From assembly GCF_900478295.1 (NCBI RefSeq), contig NZ_LS483488.1, positions 124,001 to 188,000 of the forward strand: a stretch of DNA of 64,000 nucleotides, given 5' to 3'. Below the pieces are notes generated by a model. The model was not told the DNA's origin. It saw only the letters and a program-made list of their open reading frames with translations, and did not search any database. This DNA comes from Helicobacter pylori NCTC 11637 = CCUG 17874 = ATCC 43504 = JCM 12093. GTDB taxonomy: Bacteria; Campylobacterota; Campylobacteria; Campylobacterales; Helicobacteraceae. Position 1 is the stretch's first letter, and each line of letters begins with the position of its first letter. Shown one piece after another: positions 55,377 through 64,000 of this stretch. The translations under genes were made by a program, and so were the position numbers.

Positions 55377-57224
55377 TTATTTTATCTTAAAGCGGTTTTT
55401 CTCCAACGCATTTTGAATCGCAATAGAGGGCGAGAGGTAATTGTAACGCACTAAAATTTCGGTGATTTCTTTAAAAATAGGGGCTGCAATCTTGCTGGCG
55501 TAATATTCTTCCTTGCCGTGCGAGCCTAAGATAACCACGCCGATAGTGAAAACCTGCCTTTCATCTTCAGCGAACCCAAAAAAAGAGCTGTTGTAGGACT
55601 GCGCGCTATAACTCCCGTTTTTAGCGACCCTAGCCGTGCCTGTTTTGCCCCCTATGTATAGCCCTTCAAATTGAGCGTTTTTGCCTGTGCCATAACGCAC
55701 CACTTTGATTAAGGTTTCTTTCATTTTTCTAGCGCTTTTGGGGCTAATGACTTGAAAAGTGGGTTTGGGGCTAGGGATGTAAATATCGCCATTAGGGGCG
55801 GTTTCTCGTTGCACTAAATAAGGGGTAGTCAATTTGCCTTCATTAGAAAACACCGCATAAGCCCTTAAAAGCTGCAAAAAAGTCGCGTTCAGCCCATAGC
55901 CATAAGAAACGCTCCCCTTTAACACTTCACGCTTGAAAGCGGACAAAGGAGGGATCTTTCCTGTGGCTTCTAGAGATAAATCAATGCCGGTTTTTTGAGA
56001 AAATCCATAGCCTAAAAGCCCGTTATAGAAATCCTCTGGGTTGAGGTTTTTGCTGATTTTTATCATGCCCACATTGCTAGATTGGATTAAAACGTCTTCC
56101 ACAACGGCTTTTTTACTAGGGATAAAGTCGTCTTTAATGGTGTATTTTCCTAATTGGTAATAGCCATGGTTTAAATCAATGCGTTCTTTAGGGTTGATCA
56201 AATTCTTATCCAACAGCAAGGAATAAACAATGGGTTTGATCGTGCTGCCTGGCTCAAAAACCTTTTCGGCAACGCTCAAATTCAAGCTTTCATAATCGCT
56301 GGTTTTAATCGCATTAGGATTGAAGCGCTTGCTTGAAGCTAGCGATAAAATTTCCCCGCTTTTAGGGTTAATGATACCCACTAGGATTTCTTTAGCCTTG
56401 AGTTTGTCTTTAGTTTTATCTAATAGGGTTTCAATTTCTCTTTGGAGCTTTAAAGGAACGCTCAAATACACCTCATAGCCATCAAGCCGTTCAACCTCTG
56501 TGTAAGAGTGGTTTTGGATAAAGTTAAAACTCACGTCTCTTTTGCCTGTTCTTATGCCATTTTGTTGGGCTTTAAGCAAGTGATCTTGAGATTTTTCAAC
56601 GCCTTTTTTACCGGTAGTTAAAGTGAGCTTGTCTTCTTCTTGTTTTTGCACATAGCCAATGATTGGCTCTAGGCTATTTTGATAAGGGTAATGCCTGGAA
56701 ACGCCGCTCACTTCAATGTTTAGCCCTTGCTTTTGCCACACTTTATCGTGCGTGTCTTTGAAATTTTGAAAAACCCCAAAGGCTAAAAATTTCTTATTCA
56801 AGTCTCTAATATTAGCAGCCATATTGGGCGTGAGATCATAGGCTAGAATAATATAACCTTTCGTATTGATGGCGTCTTTTAAGGACTTTTTAGGGATATT
56901 GCTATAAATAGAAAGGAAATCAATGAAAAAATCTTCTTTATCCGGGTTTAAAAACCTTGTATCAAAGCCCAGTTTGAAAAGGGTTTGCGAAGCGGCCAGG
57001 CTGTAGTTGTCTTGACTATAGATAGTCCCTCTAGTCGCAGTGTCTTGTTTGCTCATCACCAGAGTGGGCATGTTGGCTTGGGCAAAAAAAGCTTTTTTAA
57101 AAGCCACCATTAAAAAAATAAAAAAAAGCAATAAAAAGATTAATGCTGTAACAGAACCCTTATCTCTTTGGGTTTCTAAGAATTGCTCTAGGTTGAAGTT
57201 AGGATCAATGTTTTTATTATCCAT
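55377..57224 (-). CDS. ftsI: Division-specific transpeptidase FtsI (PBP3)
   Basis: The 615-residue class B penicillin-binding protein has a short cytoplasmic N-terminus and one transmembrane helix (VTALIFLLLFFIFLMVAF), a dimerisation domain, and the transpeptidase motifs STIK (SxxK, in EPGSTIKPIVYS), SSN and KTGTA. It crosslinks septal peptidoglycan with FtsW, whose gene is just beyond the flagellar genes. It follows fliE by about 155 bp on the same strand. Confidence 0.94.
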   Translation of the reverse strand: MDNKNIDPNFNLEQFLETQRDKGSVTALIFLLLFFIFLMVAFKKAFFAQANMPTLVMSKQDTATRGTIYSQDNYSLAASQTLFKLGFDTRFLNPDKEDFFIDFLSIYSNIPKKSLKDAINTKGYIILAYDLTPNMAANIRDLNKKFLAFGVFQNFKDTHDKVWQKQGLNIEVSGVSRHYPYQNSLEPIIGYVQKQEEDKLTLTTGKKGVEKSQDHLLKAQQNGIRTGKRDVSFNFIQNHSYTEVERLDGYEVYLSVPLKLQREIETLLDKTKDKLKAKEILVGIINPKSGEILSLASSKRFNPNAIKTSDYESLNLSVAEKVFEPGSTIKPIVYSLLLDKNLINPKERIDLNHGYYQLGKYTIKDDFIPSKKAVVEDVLIQSSNVGMIKISKNLNPEDFYNGLLGYGFSQKTGIDLSLEATGKIPPLSAFKREVLKGSVSYGYGLNATFLQLLRAYAVFSNEGKLTTPYLVQRETAPNGDIYIPSPKPTFQVISPKSARKMKETLIKVVRYGTGKNAQFEGLYIGGKTGTARVAKNGSYSAQSYNSSFFGFAEDERQVFTIGVVILGSHGKEEYYASKIAAPIFKEITEILVRYNYLSPSIAIQNALEKNRFKIK

Positions 57225-57329
57225 GAACGCTTACTTGAAAATGGCGTAGATTCGGTTTCTCACAACGCATGAAAGCATGAATTTTTGATGGTAAAATCTG
57301 TTAAAAGGGGGCGTAGCAACAACAAACCC

Positions 57330-57365
57330 TCTCTTTAAAAAGGACCAGGCGATCATTTAAAGAGA
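57330..57365. repeat. Inverted repeat between fliE and ftsI
   Basis: TCTCTTTAAA (57330-57339) and TTTAAAGAGA (57356-57365) are perfect 10-bp complements with a 16-bp spacer. No T-run follows on the minus strand, so it may be a weak terminator or processing hairpin that separates flagellar from division genes. Confidence 0.5.
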
Positions 57366-57379
57366 AGCCACTTAAGAGA

Positions 57380-57709
57380 CTAGATCTGCGTTCTTAAAAG
57401 CTCTTTATAAGCGCTGATCGCTTTGTTGCGCACTTCAAGCATGAGTTTCATGCTCGTTTCAGCCTTCCCTATGGCGATAGCCGCTTGGTGCAAGTCTTTG
57501 ATTTGCCCTGTCGCCATATCCGCTAAGGCTTTATCAGATTGCTCTTGAGTGTTGTTAAGCTCATTGATAGATTGTTTCAAGAGTTTAGAAAACTCCCCAC
57601 CTTTTTGTTCTTTAAAGGCGTTACCTGATTCTTCTCTTTTAGTCCTGTTGTCCGTGTTAAGCTCAGAGAAAGGACTCAATAAGCTTTTATCATTGTGTAT
57701 GGCTTGCAT
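57380..57709 (-). CDS. fliE: Flagellar hook-basal body protein FliE
   Basis: The 109-residue protein links the MS ring to the rod. The C-terminal part has the family pattern GKAETSMKLMLEVRNKAISAYKELLRTQI. AAGGAGG precedes the ATG. It is the third gene of the flgB-flgC-fliE set, an arrangement widely kept in bacteria. Confidence 0.94.
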   Translation of the reverse strand: MQAIHNDKSLLSPFSELNTDNRTKREESGNAFKEQKGGEFSKLLKQSINELNNTQEQSDKALADMATGQIKDLHQAAIAIGKAETSMKLMLEVRNKAISAYKELLRTQI

Positions 57710-57835
57710 AGAACCTCCTTAAGCTCTTTTTTAAAAATTTAACTCTATTAAATATTTTATTCATTTTGTATTCTACTGATCTTTGGCTAATACTACCTAA
57801 ATTTTCTTATACTACCATAAATTGTTGAAAATCGT

Positions 57836-58321
57836 TCATGTTTGTAACATACCAATCGCGTTTTGTGCCATGTTTTTAGCGCTTTGAAAGGCTGCAACAT
57901 TGGCCTGATAAGCTCTAGTCGCTTCCACTAAATCCGCCATTTCAACCACCGCATTCACATTGGGGTAAGCCACATAGCCTTGAGCGTTAGCGTCAGGGTG
58001 GCTGGGATCGTATTTCATCAAAGGCTCGCTATCATCGCGCACAATCTTATCCACCACCACGCTTGTGATGGGGATTAAGGGGTTGTCATCGCCTTCATCT
58101 AAGGGGTCTTCATAGGGGGTAATTTGATGGTTTTGGGCGATTTTTTGGTTTAAAATCTCATTGAAATCAAAAGCCTTAAACACCGCTTCTTGCCTCCTAT
58201 AAGGACCTCCTTCGCTCGTGCGCGTGGTGTTAGCGTTAGCGATATTAGAAGAAATCAAATTAGCCCTTAAGCGTTGGGCGGACAAACCATAACCGCTAAT
58301 ATCAAAAGAAGATAAAAACAT
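57836..58321 (-). CDS. flgC: Flagellar rod protein FlgC
   Basis: The 161-residue rod protein has the N-terminal flg_bb_rod motif (SGYGLSAQRLRANLISSNIANANTTRT) and the C-terminal VNAVVEMADLVEATRAYQANVAAFQSAKNMAQNAIGM motif. It forms the proximal rod with FlgB and lies 12 bp after it. Confidence 0.96.
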   Translation of the reverse strand: MFLSSFDISGYGLSAQRLRANLISSNIANANTTRTSEGGPYRRQEAVFKAFDFNEILNQKIAQNHQITPYEDPLDEGDDNPLIPITSVVVDKIVRDDSEPLMKYDPSHPDANAQGYVAYPNVNAVVEMADLVEATRAYQANVAAFQSAKNMAQNAIGMLQT

Positions 58322-58333
58322 GCTTTCCCTTAA

Positions 58334-58756
58334 CTATAAATTCTTACTGGAATCAATGGCGTAATTGATCACGCCTCGATACTTTTTTAAGGCAGAACTC
58401 AAGGCTAAATACATGGTAGAGTTCTTGCCCATTTCACTCGTTTCTATGTCTAAATCCACGCTGTTGCCATCATTTTTAGCCAAATGCCCGTCTCTAAAAA
58501 AAAGGCTTGCCCCATCTTTAGCGCTATTTTCAAAGTCTAAATGCCTAGGGTTAGTGTGGGCTAAAGGCAAAACTTTATTAGATTGGTTTTCAAAAATTTC
58601 TGCTTTTTTCTCCGCTAAAACGCTTTCAAAATCCAAATCCTTTGGCCTGTAAAAGGGGGTATCCACATTAGCGATGTTAGAAGCGATCATATCTTGCCTT
58701 AAAGCCCTATAATCCAACGCCTTATAAACCAACCCAAACGCTTTAGAAAAATCCAT
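58334..58756 (-). CDS. flgB: Flagellar rod protein FlgB
   Basis: The 140-residue proximal rod protein has DYRALRQDMIASNIANVDTPFYRPKDLDF near the N-terminus, the conserved rod motif, and NYAIDSS near the end. It is the first gene of the flagellar operon behind a sigma-54 promoter and is divergent from ftsW. Confidence 0.96.
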   Translation of the reverse strand: MDFSKAFGLVYKALDYRALRQDMIASNIANVDTPFYRPKDLDFESVLAEKKAEIFENQSNKVLPLAHTNPRHLDFENSAKDGASLFFRDGHLAKNDGNSVDLDIETSEMGKNSTMYLALSSALKKYRGVINYAIDSSKNL

Positions 58757-58795
58757 ACAAAACCCCTTTTTTAAACCCTTGCAAATTCATAGCAT

Positions 58796-58809
58796 GCAAA
58801 AAGCATTCC
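58796..58809 (-). promoter_or_regulatory. Sigma-54 promoter of flgBC-fliE
   Basis: On the minus strand TTGGAATGCTTTTTGCA contains GG and GC dinucleotides separated by ten bases, the -24/-12 spacing required by RpoN. The GC is at 58796-58797 and the GG at 58808-58809, about 40 bp before the flgB ATG. FlgB is known to be in the RpoN-FlgRS class of flagellar genes. Confidence 0.8.
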
Positions 58810-58961
58810 AAAACCGGCTCGCTTTTTCATTAAAGGATGCGATCAATTCCAAAGCATGCTTAAGCTTGAGCGATAAGCCAATTCAGAGCCATTATAGTGT
58901 AAAATACCCCTAAAATACCTTAAGAGAACGCCTATTCAAAAACCAAAATAAGGAAATCCTA

Positions 58962-60128
58962 ATGACTACAGACAGAAACCTGTTTTTTTGCGCTTCGCTA
59001 TTGATTTTTTTGGGGGTATTGATGAGCTATTCGCTCTCAACTTACACCACAGTGGTGCTGTATCATTATGGGGAATTCCATTTTTTCATACGCCAGCTTG
59101 TGAGCGCGATCATAGGGATTGTTATCATGTGGGGGTTGTCTAGGGTTGATCCTAGCAAGTGGTTTAGCCGTTTGGGGTTTTTTCTTCTTTTTGTCCCACC
59201 ATTACTCATTATTGGCATGTTTTTTTTGCCAGAAAGCCTTTCCAGTAGCGCTGGGGGGGCGAAGCGATGGATTCGTTTGGGGTTTTTCTCTCTAGCGCCT
59301 TTGGAGTTTTTAAAGATTGGTTTCACCTTTTTTCTTGCGTGGAGTTTGTCTCGCACCTTTGTGGCAAAAGAAAAGGCTAATGTCAAAGAAGAACTCATCA
59401 CTTTTGTGCCTTATTCGGTGGTGTTTGTAGCCTTAGCGATTGGGGTAGGGGTTTTGCAAAACGATTTGGGGCAGATCGTTCTTTTGGGGGCGGTTTTAGC
59501 GGTGTTGTTGGTTTTTTCTGGGGGGAGCACGCATTTGTTTGGCTTGATTATTTCAGGGGCGTTTGCGATCAGCGTTTTAGCGATTGTTACAAGTGCTCAT
59601 AGGATTTTGCGCCTAAAATTGTGGTGGTCTAATTTGCAAAACTCGCTTTTCACGCTCTTGCCGGATAGATTAGCGAACGCTCTTAGAATAAGCGACTTGC
59701 CCGAATCCTATCAAGTCTTTCATGCGGGCAATGCCATGCATAATGGGGGGTTGTTTGGGCAAGGGCTTGGGCTTGGGCAAATCAAGCTTGGATTTTTGAG
59801 CGAAGTGCATACAGACATGGTCTTAGCTGGGATCGCCGAAGAATGGGGATTTTTGGGGCTATGCGTTTGTTTTATTTTGTTTTCTGTTTTGATCGTTTTG
59901 ATTTTTAGGATCGCTAACCGCTTGAAAGAGCCAAAATACTCGCTATTTTGCGTGGGCGTGGTGCTGCTCATCAGTTTTTCTTTGGTGATCAACGCCTTTG
60001 GGGTGGGAGGAATTCTTCCGGTTAAAGGTCTAGCGGTGCCGTTTTTGAGCTATGGAGGGAGTTCGCTTTTAGCGAATTGTATCGCTATAGGGCTTGTTCT
60101 AAGCCTAGCGCGATACACAAAGGGCTAA
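58962..60128 (+). CDS. ftsW: Septal glycan polymerase FtsW
   Basis: The 388-residue SEDS-family protein has about ten transmembrane helices and the family motifs GGAKRWIRLG, QNDLGQ and GVGGILPVKGLAVPFLSYGGSSLLANCIAIGLVLSL. It polymerises glycan strands at the septum together with FtsI. A run of seven G lies in the SAGGAKRW coding sequence (59253-59259). The last 17 bases before the start contain AAGGAAA. A terminator follows the stop. Confidence 0.9.
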   Translation: MTTDRNLFFCASLLIFLGVLMSYSLSTYTTVVLYHYGEFHFFIRQLVSAIIGIVIMWGLSRVDPSKWFSRLGFFLLFVPPLLIIGMFFLPESLSSSAGGAKRWIRLGFFSLAPLEFLKIGFTFFLAWSLSRTFVAKEKANVKEELITFVPYSVVFVALAIGVGVLQNDLGQIVLLGAVLAVLLVFSGGSTHLFGLIISGAFAISVLAIVTSAHRILRLKLWWSNLQNSLFTLLPDRLANALRISDLPESYQVFHAGNAMHNGGLFGQGLGLGQIKLGFLSEVHTDMVLAGIAEEWGFLGLCVCFILFSVLIVLIFRIANRLKEPKYSLFCVGVVLLISFSLVINAFGVGGILPVKGLAVPFLSYGGSSLLANCIAIGLVLSLARYTKG

Positions 60129-60146
60129 AAATATCAGCCCCTTTTT
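60122..60146 (+). terminator. Terminator of ftsW
   Basis: GGGCT (60122-60126) pairs with AGCCC (60136-60140), followed by CTTTTT. It overlaps the last codons of ftsW and lies before the convergent ceuE. Confidence 0.65.
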
Positions 60147-60151
60147 AAAAA

Positions 60152-61153
60152 TTAATGCCATAAAAAGGGTTCAATTTCTGCATCATTCAAATCAAAAACC
60201 ACTTTATAGTAGTCTTTAACCATCGCATTAATATCCACGCCCTTAAACGCTTCAGGGTGGGCTTTTAAAGCAATATACAAGCTAATGAGCGGGGCTCTAG
60301 GCCCGCCAATATCCATTGTGGGGAGTTTATAAACTTGCTTGTTTTTGATGGCTTTAATGGTAGAAAACTTAGGGTTGTTCAACACGTCTTCAGGGCTAAG
60401 CGGGCTTATCCACCAAATAAAGATAATCTCAGGGTTTTCTTTAACGATTTTTTCCACGCTAATGTCAGCGCGCCCAAACTTAACGTATTTCAAGCCAAAA
60501 TTGTCTATACCCCCTTTTTCTAAAATGTCTGAATCAAGGGCTTGATGGCCGCTAATTTTATTGGCTTTATGGAAAAGTTCCACTCCCTTTTTCTTTTTAA
60601 CGCCCTTCAAACGCTCTTTGATAAAATCCAAAGTTTCTTGCATTTTAGCCAGTTTTTTAGAAGCGTCAATTTCTAAGGCTTTAGCTTGAGCGTCAATATC
60701 TTCCATGACTTCTGCAATGGTTTTTTCTTGGAAAGAAAGGAATAATATACCAAATTTTTTCGCATGCTCTACCGCTTTAGGGTTACCCACAAAGGTTACC
60801 ACAAGATCAGGGCTAAGCTTTTTTAAAAGCTCCACATTCAACGCCGCCACATGATCACTGCTCATGGATTTAATGCGTTCAGGATCTTTGAGAGTGGCTT
60901 TAACAATATCAGATTTAAAAGCGTAATCCGAAATGCCCACGACCCTATCCCAAGTATGGAACATAGCAGGCACTTCTGCAAAGCTACCCAAGTAGATTAT
61001 TTTAGAAACAGGAAGCTTGATGGCTTGATCCCCAAAATAATCCTTGACTTGGACTTCTTGTGCTGAAGCGTTAGCCACGCCCAATAACGATGAAACAATG
61101 AGCACACCTAAAGAATAAGAAATGAAAGCTTTTTTAAAGCGAGCGATTAACAT
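60152..61153 (-). CDS. ceuE: Periplasmic metal-chelate binding protein CeuE
   Basis: The 333-residue class III substrate-binding protein has a signal peptide cut around NASA and two lobes joined by a long helix (about 160-185). The sequence holds conserved family stretches (KIIYLGSFAEVPAMFHTWDRVVGI, NPEIIFIWW). It was named for siderophore uptake; later work links H. pylori CeuE to nickel-histidine import. Only one copy is present here, while strain 26695 has two adjacent copies. It is divergent from ahpC. Confidence 0.9.
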   Translation of the reverse strand: MLIARFKKAFISYSLGVLIVSSLLGVANASAQEVQVKDYFGDQAIKLPVSKIIYLGSFAEVPAMFHTWDRVVGISDYAFKSDIVKATLKDPERIKSMSSDHVAALNVELLKKLSPDLVVTFVGNPKAVEHAKKFGILFLSFQEKTIAEVMEDIDAQAKALEIDASKKLAKMQETLDFIKERLKGVKKKKGVELFHKANKISGHQALDSDILEKGGIDNFGLKYVKFGRADISVEKIVKENPEIIFIWWISPLSPEDVLNNPKFSTIKAIKNKQVYKLPTMDIGGPRAPLISLYIALKAHPEAFKGVDINAMVKDYYKVVFDLNDAEIEPFLWH

Positions 61154-61183
61154 AACAATTCCTTTCGTATGATTTATGAAGCG

Positions 61184-61235
61184 ATTATAACACCATTAAG
61201 AAAATACAAGCAGTAAAAATGAAACTATTTTTCAT
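61184..61235. promoter_or_regulatory. ceuE promoter and Fur-like inverted repeat
   Basis: On the minus strand TATAAT (61184-61189) is the ceuE -10 box. ATGAAA and TTTCAT (61219-61224, 61230-61235) form a perfect 6-bp inverted repeat with a 5-bp spacer in very AT-rich DNA, resembling Fur or NikR operators. It lies in the ceuE/ahpC divergent gap (61154-61392), so it could act on either gene. Confidence 0.45.
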
Positions 61236-61392
61236 AAAATCTTAAAATATTAAAGAAAATATCTTTTCATTAACTTTTTAAGAATATACTCCACTATGTT
61301 TCCGCTGATTGAGTGGAAAGCATAATAAATTAAATCTGTTTTTAGGTTTAATTTTGATCCAACAAAATTTTAAAACACTTAAGGAGTTGTAT

Positions 61393-61989
61393 ATGTTAGT
61401 TACAAAACTTGCCCCGGACTTTAAAGCGCCTGCCGTTTTAGGAAACAATGAGGTTGATGAACACTTTGAGCTTTCTAAAAATTTGGGTAAGAACGGTGCG
61501 ATTCTTTTCTTCTGGCCAAAAGATTTTACTTTTGTATGCCCTACAGAAATCATTGCATTTGACAAAAGAGTGAAAGACTTCCAAGAAAAAGGCTTTAATG
61601 TGATTGGCGTGTCTATTGACAGCGAACAAGTGCATTTCGCATGGAAAAACACCCCTGTGGAAAAAGGCGGTATCGGTCAAGTAACTTTCCCCATGGTGGC
61701 TGATATTACTAAGAGCATTTCTAGAGACTATGATGTGCTGTTTGAAGAAGCGATCGCTTTGAGAGGAGCTTTTTTGATTGACAAAAACATGAAAGTAAGA
61801 CACGCAGTGATCAATGACTTGCCATTAGGTAGGAATGCAGATGAAATGCTTCGCATGGTAGACGCTCTCTTGCACTTTGAAGAACATGGTGAAGTATGTC
61901 CAGCAGGCTGGAGAAAAGGCGATAAAGGCATGAAAGCAACTCACCAAGGCGTTGCAGAGTATCTTAAAGAAAATTCCATTAAGCTTTAA
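61393..61989 (+). CDS. ahpC: Alkyl hydroperoxide reductase AhpC (2-Cys peroxiredoxin)
   Basis: The ATG at 61393 is preceded by AAGGAG; the longer frame to 61309 is not used. The 198-residue enzyme reduces peroxides and peroxynitrite. The peroxidatic Cys is in DFTFVCPTEI (about 49) and the resolving Cys in GEVCPAGW (about 169). It is very abundant in H. pylori and also called TsaA. Confidence 0.96.
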   Translation: MLVTKLAPDFKAPAVLGNNEVDEHFELSKNLGKNGAILFFWPKDFTFVCPTEIIAFDKRVKDFQEKGFNVIGVSIDSEQVHFAWKNTPVEKGGIGQVTFPMVADITKSISRDYDVLFEEAIALRGAFLIDKNMKVRHAVINDLPLGRNADEMLRMVDALLHFEEHGEVCPAGWRKGDKGMKATHQGVAEYLKENSIKL

Positions 61990-62135
61990 TGGTTTAGTTC
62001 GCTGTTTGATCAAGAGAAACTTCGTTTTTCTTGGTTGAATCCTTTTCTTTTTATTCTTTGCCAGTTTCTAAAGTTTTCGTATCGTTTTATCTTTTTATCA
62101 TTTTTGAATTAATTTTTTTTAATAAAGGGTTTTTT

Positions 62136-62951
62136 ATGAATATATTCAAGCGTGTTATTAGTGTAGGGGTAATTGTTTTAGGTTTGTTTAACCTTTTAGA
62201 CGCCAAACACCACAAAGAAAAAAAAGAAGACCACAAAATCACTCGTGAGCTTAAAGTGGGCGCTAACCCCGTTCCGCATGCACAAATCTTGCAATCAGTC
62301 GTGGACGATTTGAAAGAGAAAGGGATCAAATTAGTGATCGTATCTTTTACCGATTATGTGTTGCCTAATTTAGCGCTCAATGACGGCTCTTTAGACGCGA
62401 ATTACTTCCAGCACCGCCCTTATTTGGATCGGTTTAATTTGGACAGAAAAATGCACCTTGTTGGTTTGGCCAATATCCATGTGGAGCCTTTAAGATTTTA
62501 TTCTCAAAAAATCACGGACATTAAAAACCTTAAAAAAGGCTCAGTGATTGCTGTGCCAAATGATCCGGCCAATCAAGGCAGGGCGTTGATTTTACTCCAT
62601 AAACAAGGCCTTATCGCTCTCAAAGATCCAAGCAATCTATACGCTACGGAGTTTGATATTGTCAAAAACCCTTACAACATCAAAATCAAGCCTTTAGAAG
62701 CCGCGCTATTGCCTAAAGTTTTAGGGGATGTGGATGGAGCTATTGTAACAGGGAATTATGCCTTGCAAGCAAAACTCACCGGAGCTTTATTTTCAGAAGA
62801 CAAGGACTCGCCTTATGCCAATCTAATAGCCGCTCGTGAGGATAATGCGCAAGATGAAGCCATAAAAGCGCTGATTGAAGTTTTGCAGAGTGAAAAGACC
62901 AGGAAATTTATTTTGGATACCTATAAGGGGGCGATTATCCCGGCTTTTTAA
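62136..62951 (+). CDS. metQ: NlpA/MetQ-family periplasmic binding protein
   Basis: The ATG at 62136 (MNIFKRVISVGVIVLG) is preferred: it begins a signal peptide, while the frame back to 62031 has an implausible hydrophobic prefix. The 271-residue protein has the NlpA-family ELKVGANPVPHAQILQ start, NDGSLDANYFQHRPYLDRF, and IAVPNDPANQGRALILL. No lipobox Cys is seen, so it may be a soluble periplasmic protein. By family it binds methionine for an ABC importer; the substrate is not proven. Confidence 0.88.
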   Translation: MNIFKRVISVGVIVLGLFNLLDAKHHKEKKEDHKITRELKVGANPVPHAQILQSVVDDLKEKGIKLVIVSFTDYVLPNLALNDGSLDANYFQHRPYLDRFNLDRKMHLVGLANIHVEPLRFYSQKITDIKNLKKGSVIAVPNDPANQGRALILLHKQGLIALKDPSNLYATEFDIVKNPYNIKIKPLEAALLPKVLGDVDGAIVTGNYALQAKLTGALFSEDKDSPYANLIAAREDNAQDEAIKALIEVLQSEKTRKFILDTYKGAIIPAF

Positions 62952-63437
62952 GCCATTTGGATAACATTCATCTTTAAGATGAATGGGAGTGCTTTAGGCG
63001 CTAATAAAAAGCTCTTTTCTCATTGAGCATTAAAAACGCTAAAAGTATTTTTAAAATAAAACTATAAAAGAGCTTGCGCTAATCAAGCGACAATTTCTTA
63101 AAAAGCGTTATTTCTTAAGGGGGGAAATGGCGCAAAATAACCCCCTATCCCTTTAAGAAAATAATGATAAAATCCAAAACGATGAAGCCAAATAACTAAA
63201 ACCCCATTTTTTAAAAATATTAAGCAAGACTTTAACCATCATGCGATTAGAATAAAGCCAAAAACACAGCAAGTCTAAATCTCATTAAAGTTACGCTTTT
63301 AGAATTTGCTCCAATAAAGACCAGTTTTAAACCACCCGTTAGACTGGGTTATAGAGCGGTGGAATGAGTTGGAAACAAGTTGGCTAATGGTCTTTAGCGT
63401 TTAAAAGGTTGCGTTTTTGAAAAGGTTTAAAATTTGA
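62952..63437. other. Gene-free region between metQ and pbp2
   Basis: This stretch of 486 bp contains no convincing gene. ATTCATCTT/AAGATGAAT (62966-62974, 62976-62984) is a perfect 9-bp hairpin 15 bp after the metQ stop, without a T-run. AAGCTCTTTT and AAAAGAGCTT (63009-63018, 63066-63075) are 10-bp complements 47 bp apart. They could be terminators or small-RNA parts. Confidence 0.55.
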
Positions 63438-64000
63438 TTAAAGATAGCCAAGCTCATAGAGTTTATTGCTCATTTTCACTAACAAGCCCCCCAGTTTTGA
63501 CCCCCCTTCCCCATGTTCTACTAAAATAGTGATAGCGTATTTGGGTTTTTCATAAGGCAAGAATGCGGTAATCCACGCATGGGATCGATGGAAATATTCC
63601 ATATCCTTTTCTTTCATGCGATTGACGATGTTTTGAGCGATTTCCACGACTTGCGCGGTGCCGGTTTTACACGCTAAAGTAACCTTAGAACCCCTTGTGG
63701 AATGATAAGCGGTGCCGTCTTTATGGTTACACACTTCATACATGCCAACGCGCAAGGCTTGGAGCTTCTTTTTTTGAAAGCTATTTAAGGGATCTTTGAG
63801 CGGTTGTTGGTTGTTGATAGCAAAATGAGGCGTTGCCAGTTTGCCCGTAGCAATGAGTCCCGTGTAGGCTAAAACCTGCAAGGGCGTGGCTAAAAAAGAG
63901 CCTTGCCCAATAGCGGTAATGAGCGTGTCCCCAACGCGCCAATCTTGATTGAAGCGTTTGAGTTTCCACAAATTATCCGGCACAATCCCCACAAATTCAT
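63438..64000 (-). CDS. pbp2: Penicillin-binding protein 2 (C-terminal part, 5' end outside window)
   Basis: The frame is open to the window edge and starts beyond it. The visible part is the C-terminal transpeptidase region: AIGQGSFLATPLQVLAYTGLIA, the KTGTAQVVE motif (KTGTA) and VEHGEGGSKLGG near the end. PBP2 is the elongation-specific crosslinking enzyme that works with RodA and MreC. Confidence 0.93.
   Translation of the reverse strand, partial: EFVGIVPDNLWKLKRFNQDWRVGDTLITAIGQGSFLATPLQVLAYTGLIATGKLATPHFAINNQQPLKDPLNSFQKKKLQALRVGMYEVCNHKDGTAYHSTRGSKVTLACKTGTAQVVEIAQNIVNRMKEKDMEYFHRSHAWITAFLPYEKPKYAITILVEHGEGGSKLGGLLVKMSNKLYELGYL

Noticed and set aside
59253-59259. G7 tract in ftsW as a phase-variation site
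   Set aside because: FtsW is essential and the tract encodes the conserved GGAKRW; more likely a codon coincidence.
62031-62135. Longer metQ start
   Set aside because: The added 35 residues are a hydrophobic prefix ahead of a complete signal peptide; ATG 62136 fits the family.

Overview
The window is a stretch of Helicobacter pylori chromosome. The gene content is diagnostic: arginase rocF, the helical-shape cluster csd2-csd1-ccmA, the outer-membrane protein horL, a Helicobacter cysteine-rich (Sel1) protein, fecA3, ceuE and the low-GC, homopolymer-rich DNA typical of this species. Most of it is core genome, with a mobile-element remnant at the left end and scattered strain-variable genes. 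No tRNA, rRNA, CRISPR array or complete insertion sequence was seen.

1-9557 is one end of an integrative conjugative element of the tfs4/TnPZ (plasticity zone) type. Read on the minus strand from its end at about 9551, it carries a winged-helix-like protein, two small ORFs, virB2, virB3, a small ORF, the first part of virB4, then abruptly the C-terminal half of the giant methylase/helicase gene (here called orfQ), parA, a ribbon-helix-helix-like gene and a lipoprotein gene. The virB4 start and orfQ end are joined into one open frame of about 1,420 codons. The simplest reading is that a large internal deletion removed the rest of the type IV secretion core. The element stops inside hsdS at an AAGAATG motif, the known integration site of these elements.

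9476-17185 is a type I restriction-modification locus: a truncated one-domain hsdS, an Abi-like HEPN-motif gene, hsdM, and the divergent hsdR followed by a YgjP-type metallopeptidase. 17284-24284 holds a frameshifted fecA3 with a poly-A15 tract upstream, rocF, ald, and a frameshifted DUF262/HNH gene with a poly-A14 tract next to its -10 box. 24295-33065 carries horL, nadK, recN, an NFACT/fibronectin-binding homologue, a small hypothetical gene, a Sel1-repeat secreted protein, a DnaQ-like exonuclease, rpe, fbp and a small cysteine-containing protein.

33233-49929 is a long set of minus-strand genes: the cytochrome bc1 complex (petABC), mfd, the cell-shape genes ccmA/csd1/csd2, folC, lptE, leuS, a small membrane protein, secF/secD/yajC and nhaA. 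Many are overlapping or spaced by only a few bases. YajC has a tail that duplicates a piece of neighbouring secD. Then follow addA, rpsB-tsf (plus strand), ftsI-fliE-flgC-flgB (minus strand, with a sigma-54 promoter in front of flgB), ftsW, ceuE, ahpC, a MetQ/NlpA-family binding protein and, cut by the window edge, pbp2.

The most unusual items are the VirB4/helicase chimera, the element-hsdS junction that leaves a half-sized HsdS, the repeated nonamer beside parA, the HEPN gene inside the hsd operon, the phase-variation-like DUF262 locus, and the secD-derived tail on YajC. Gene identities come from reading the proteins and from recalled knowledge of the families. No database search was possible.
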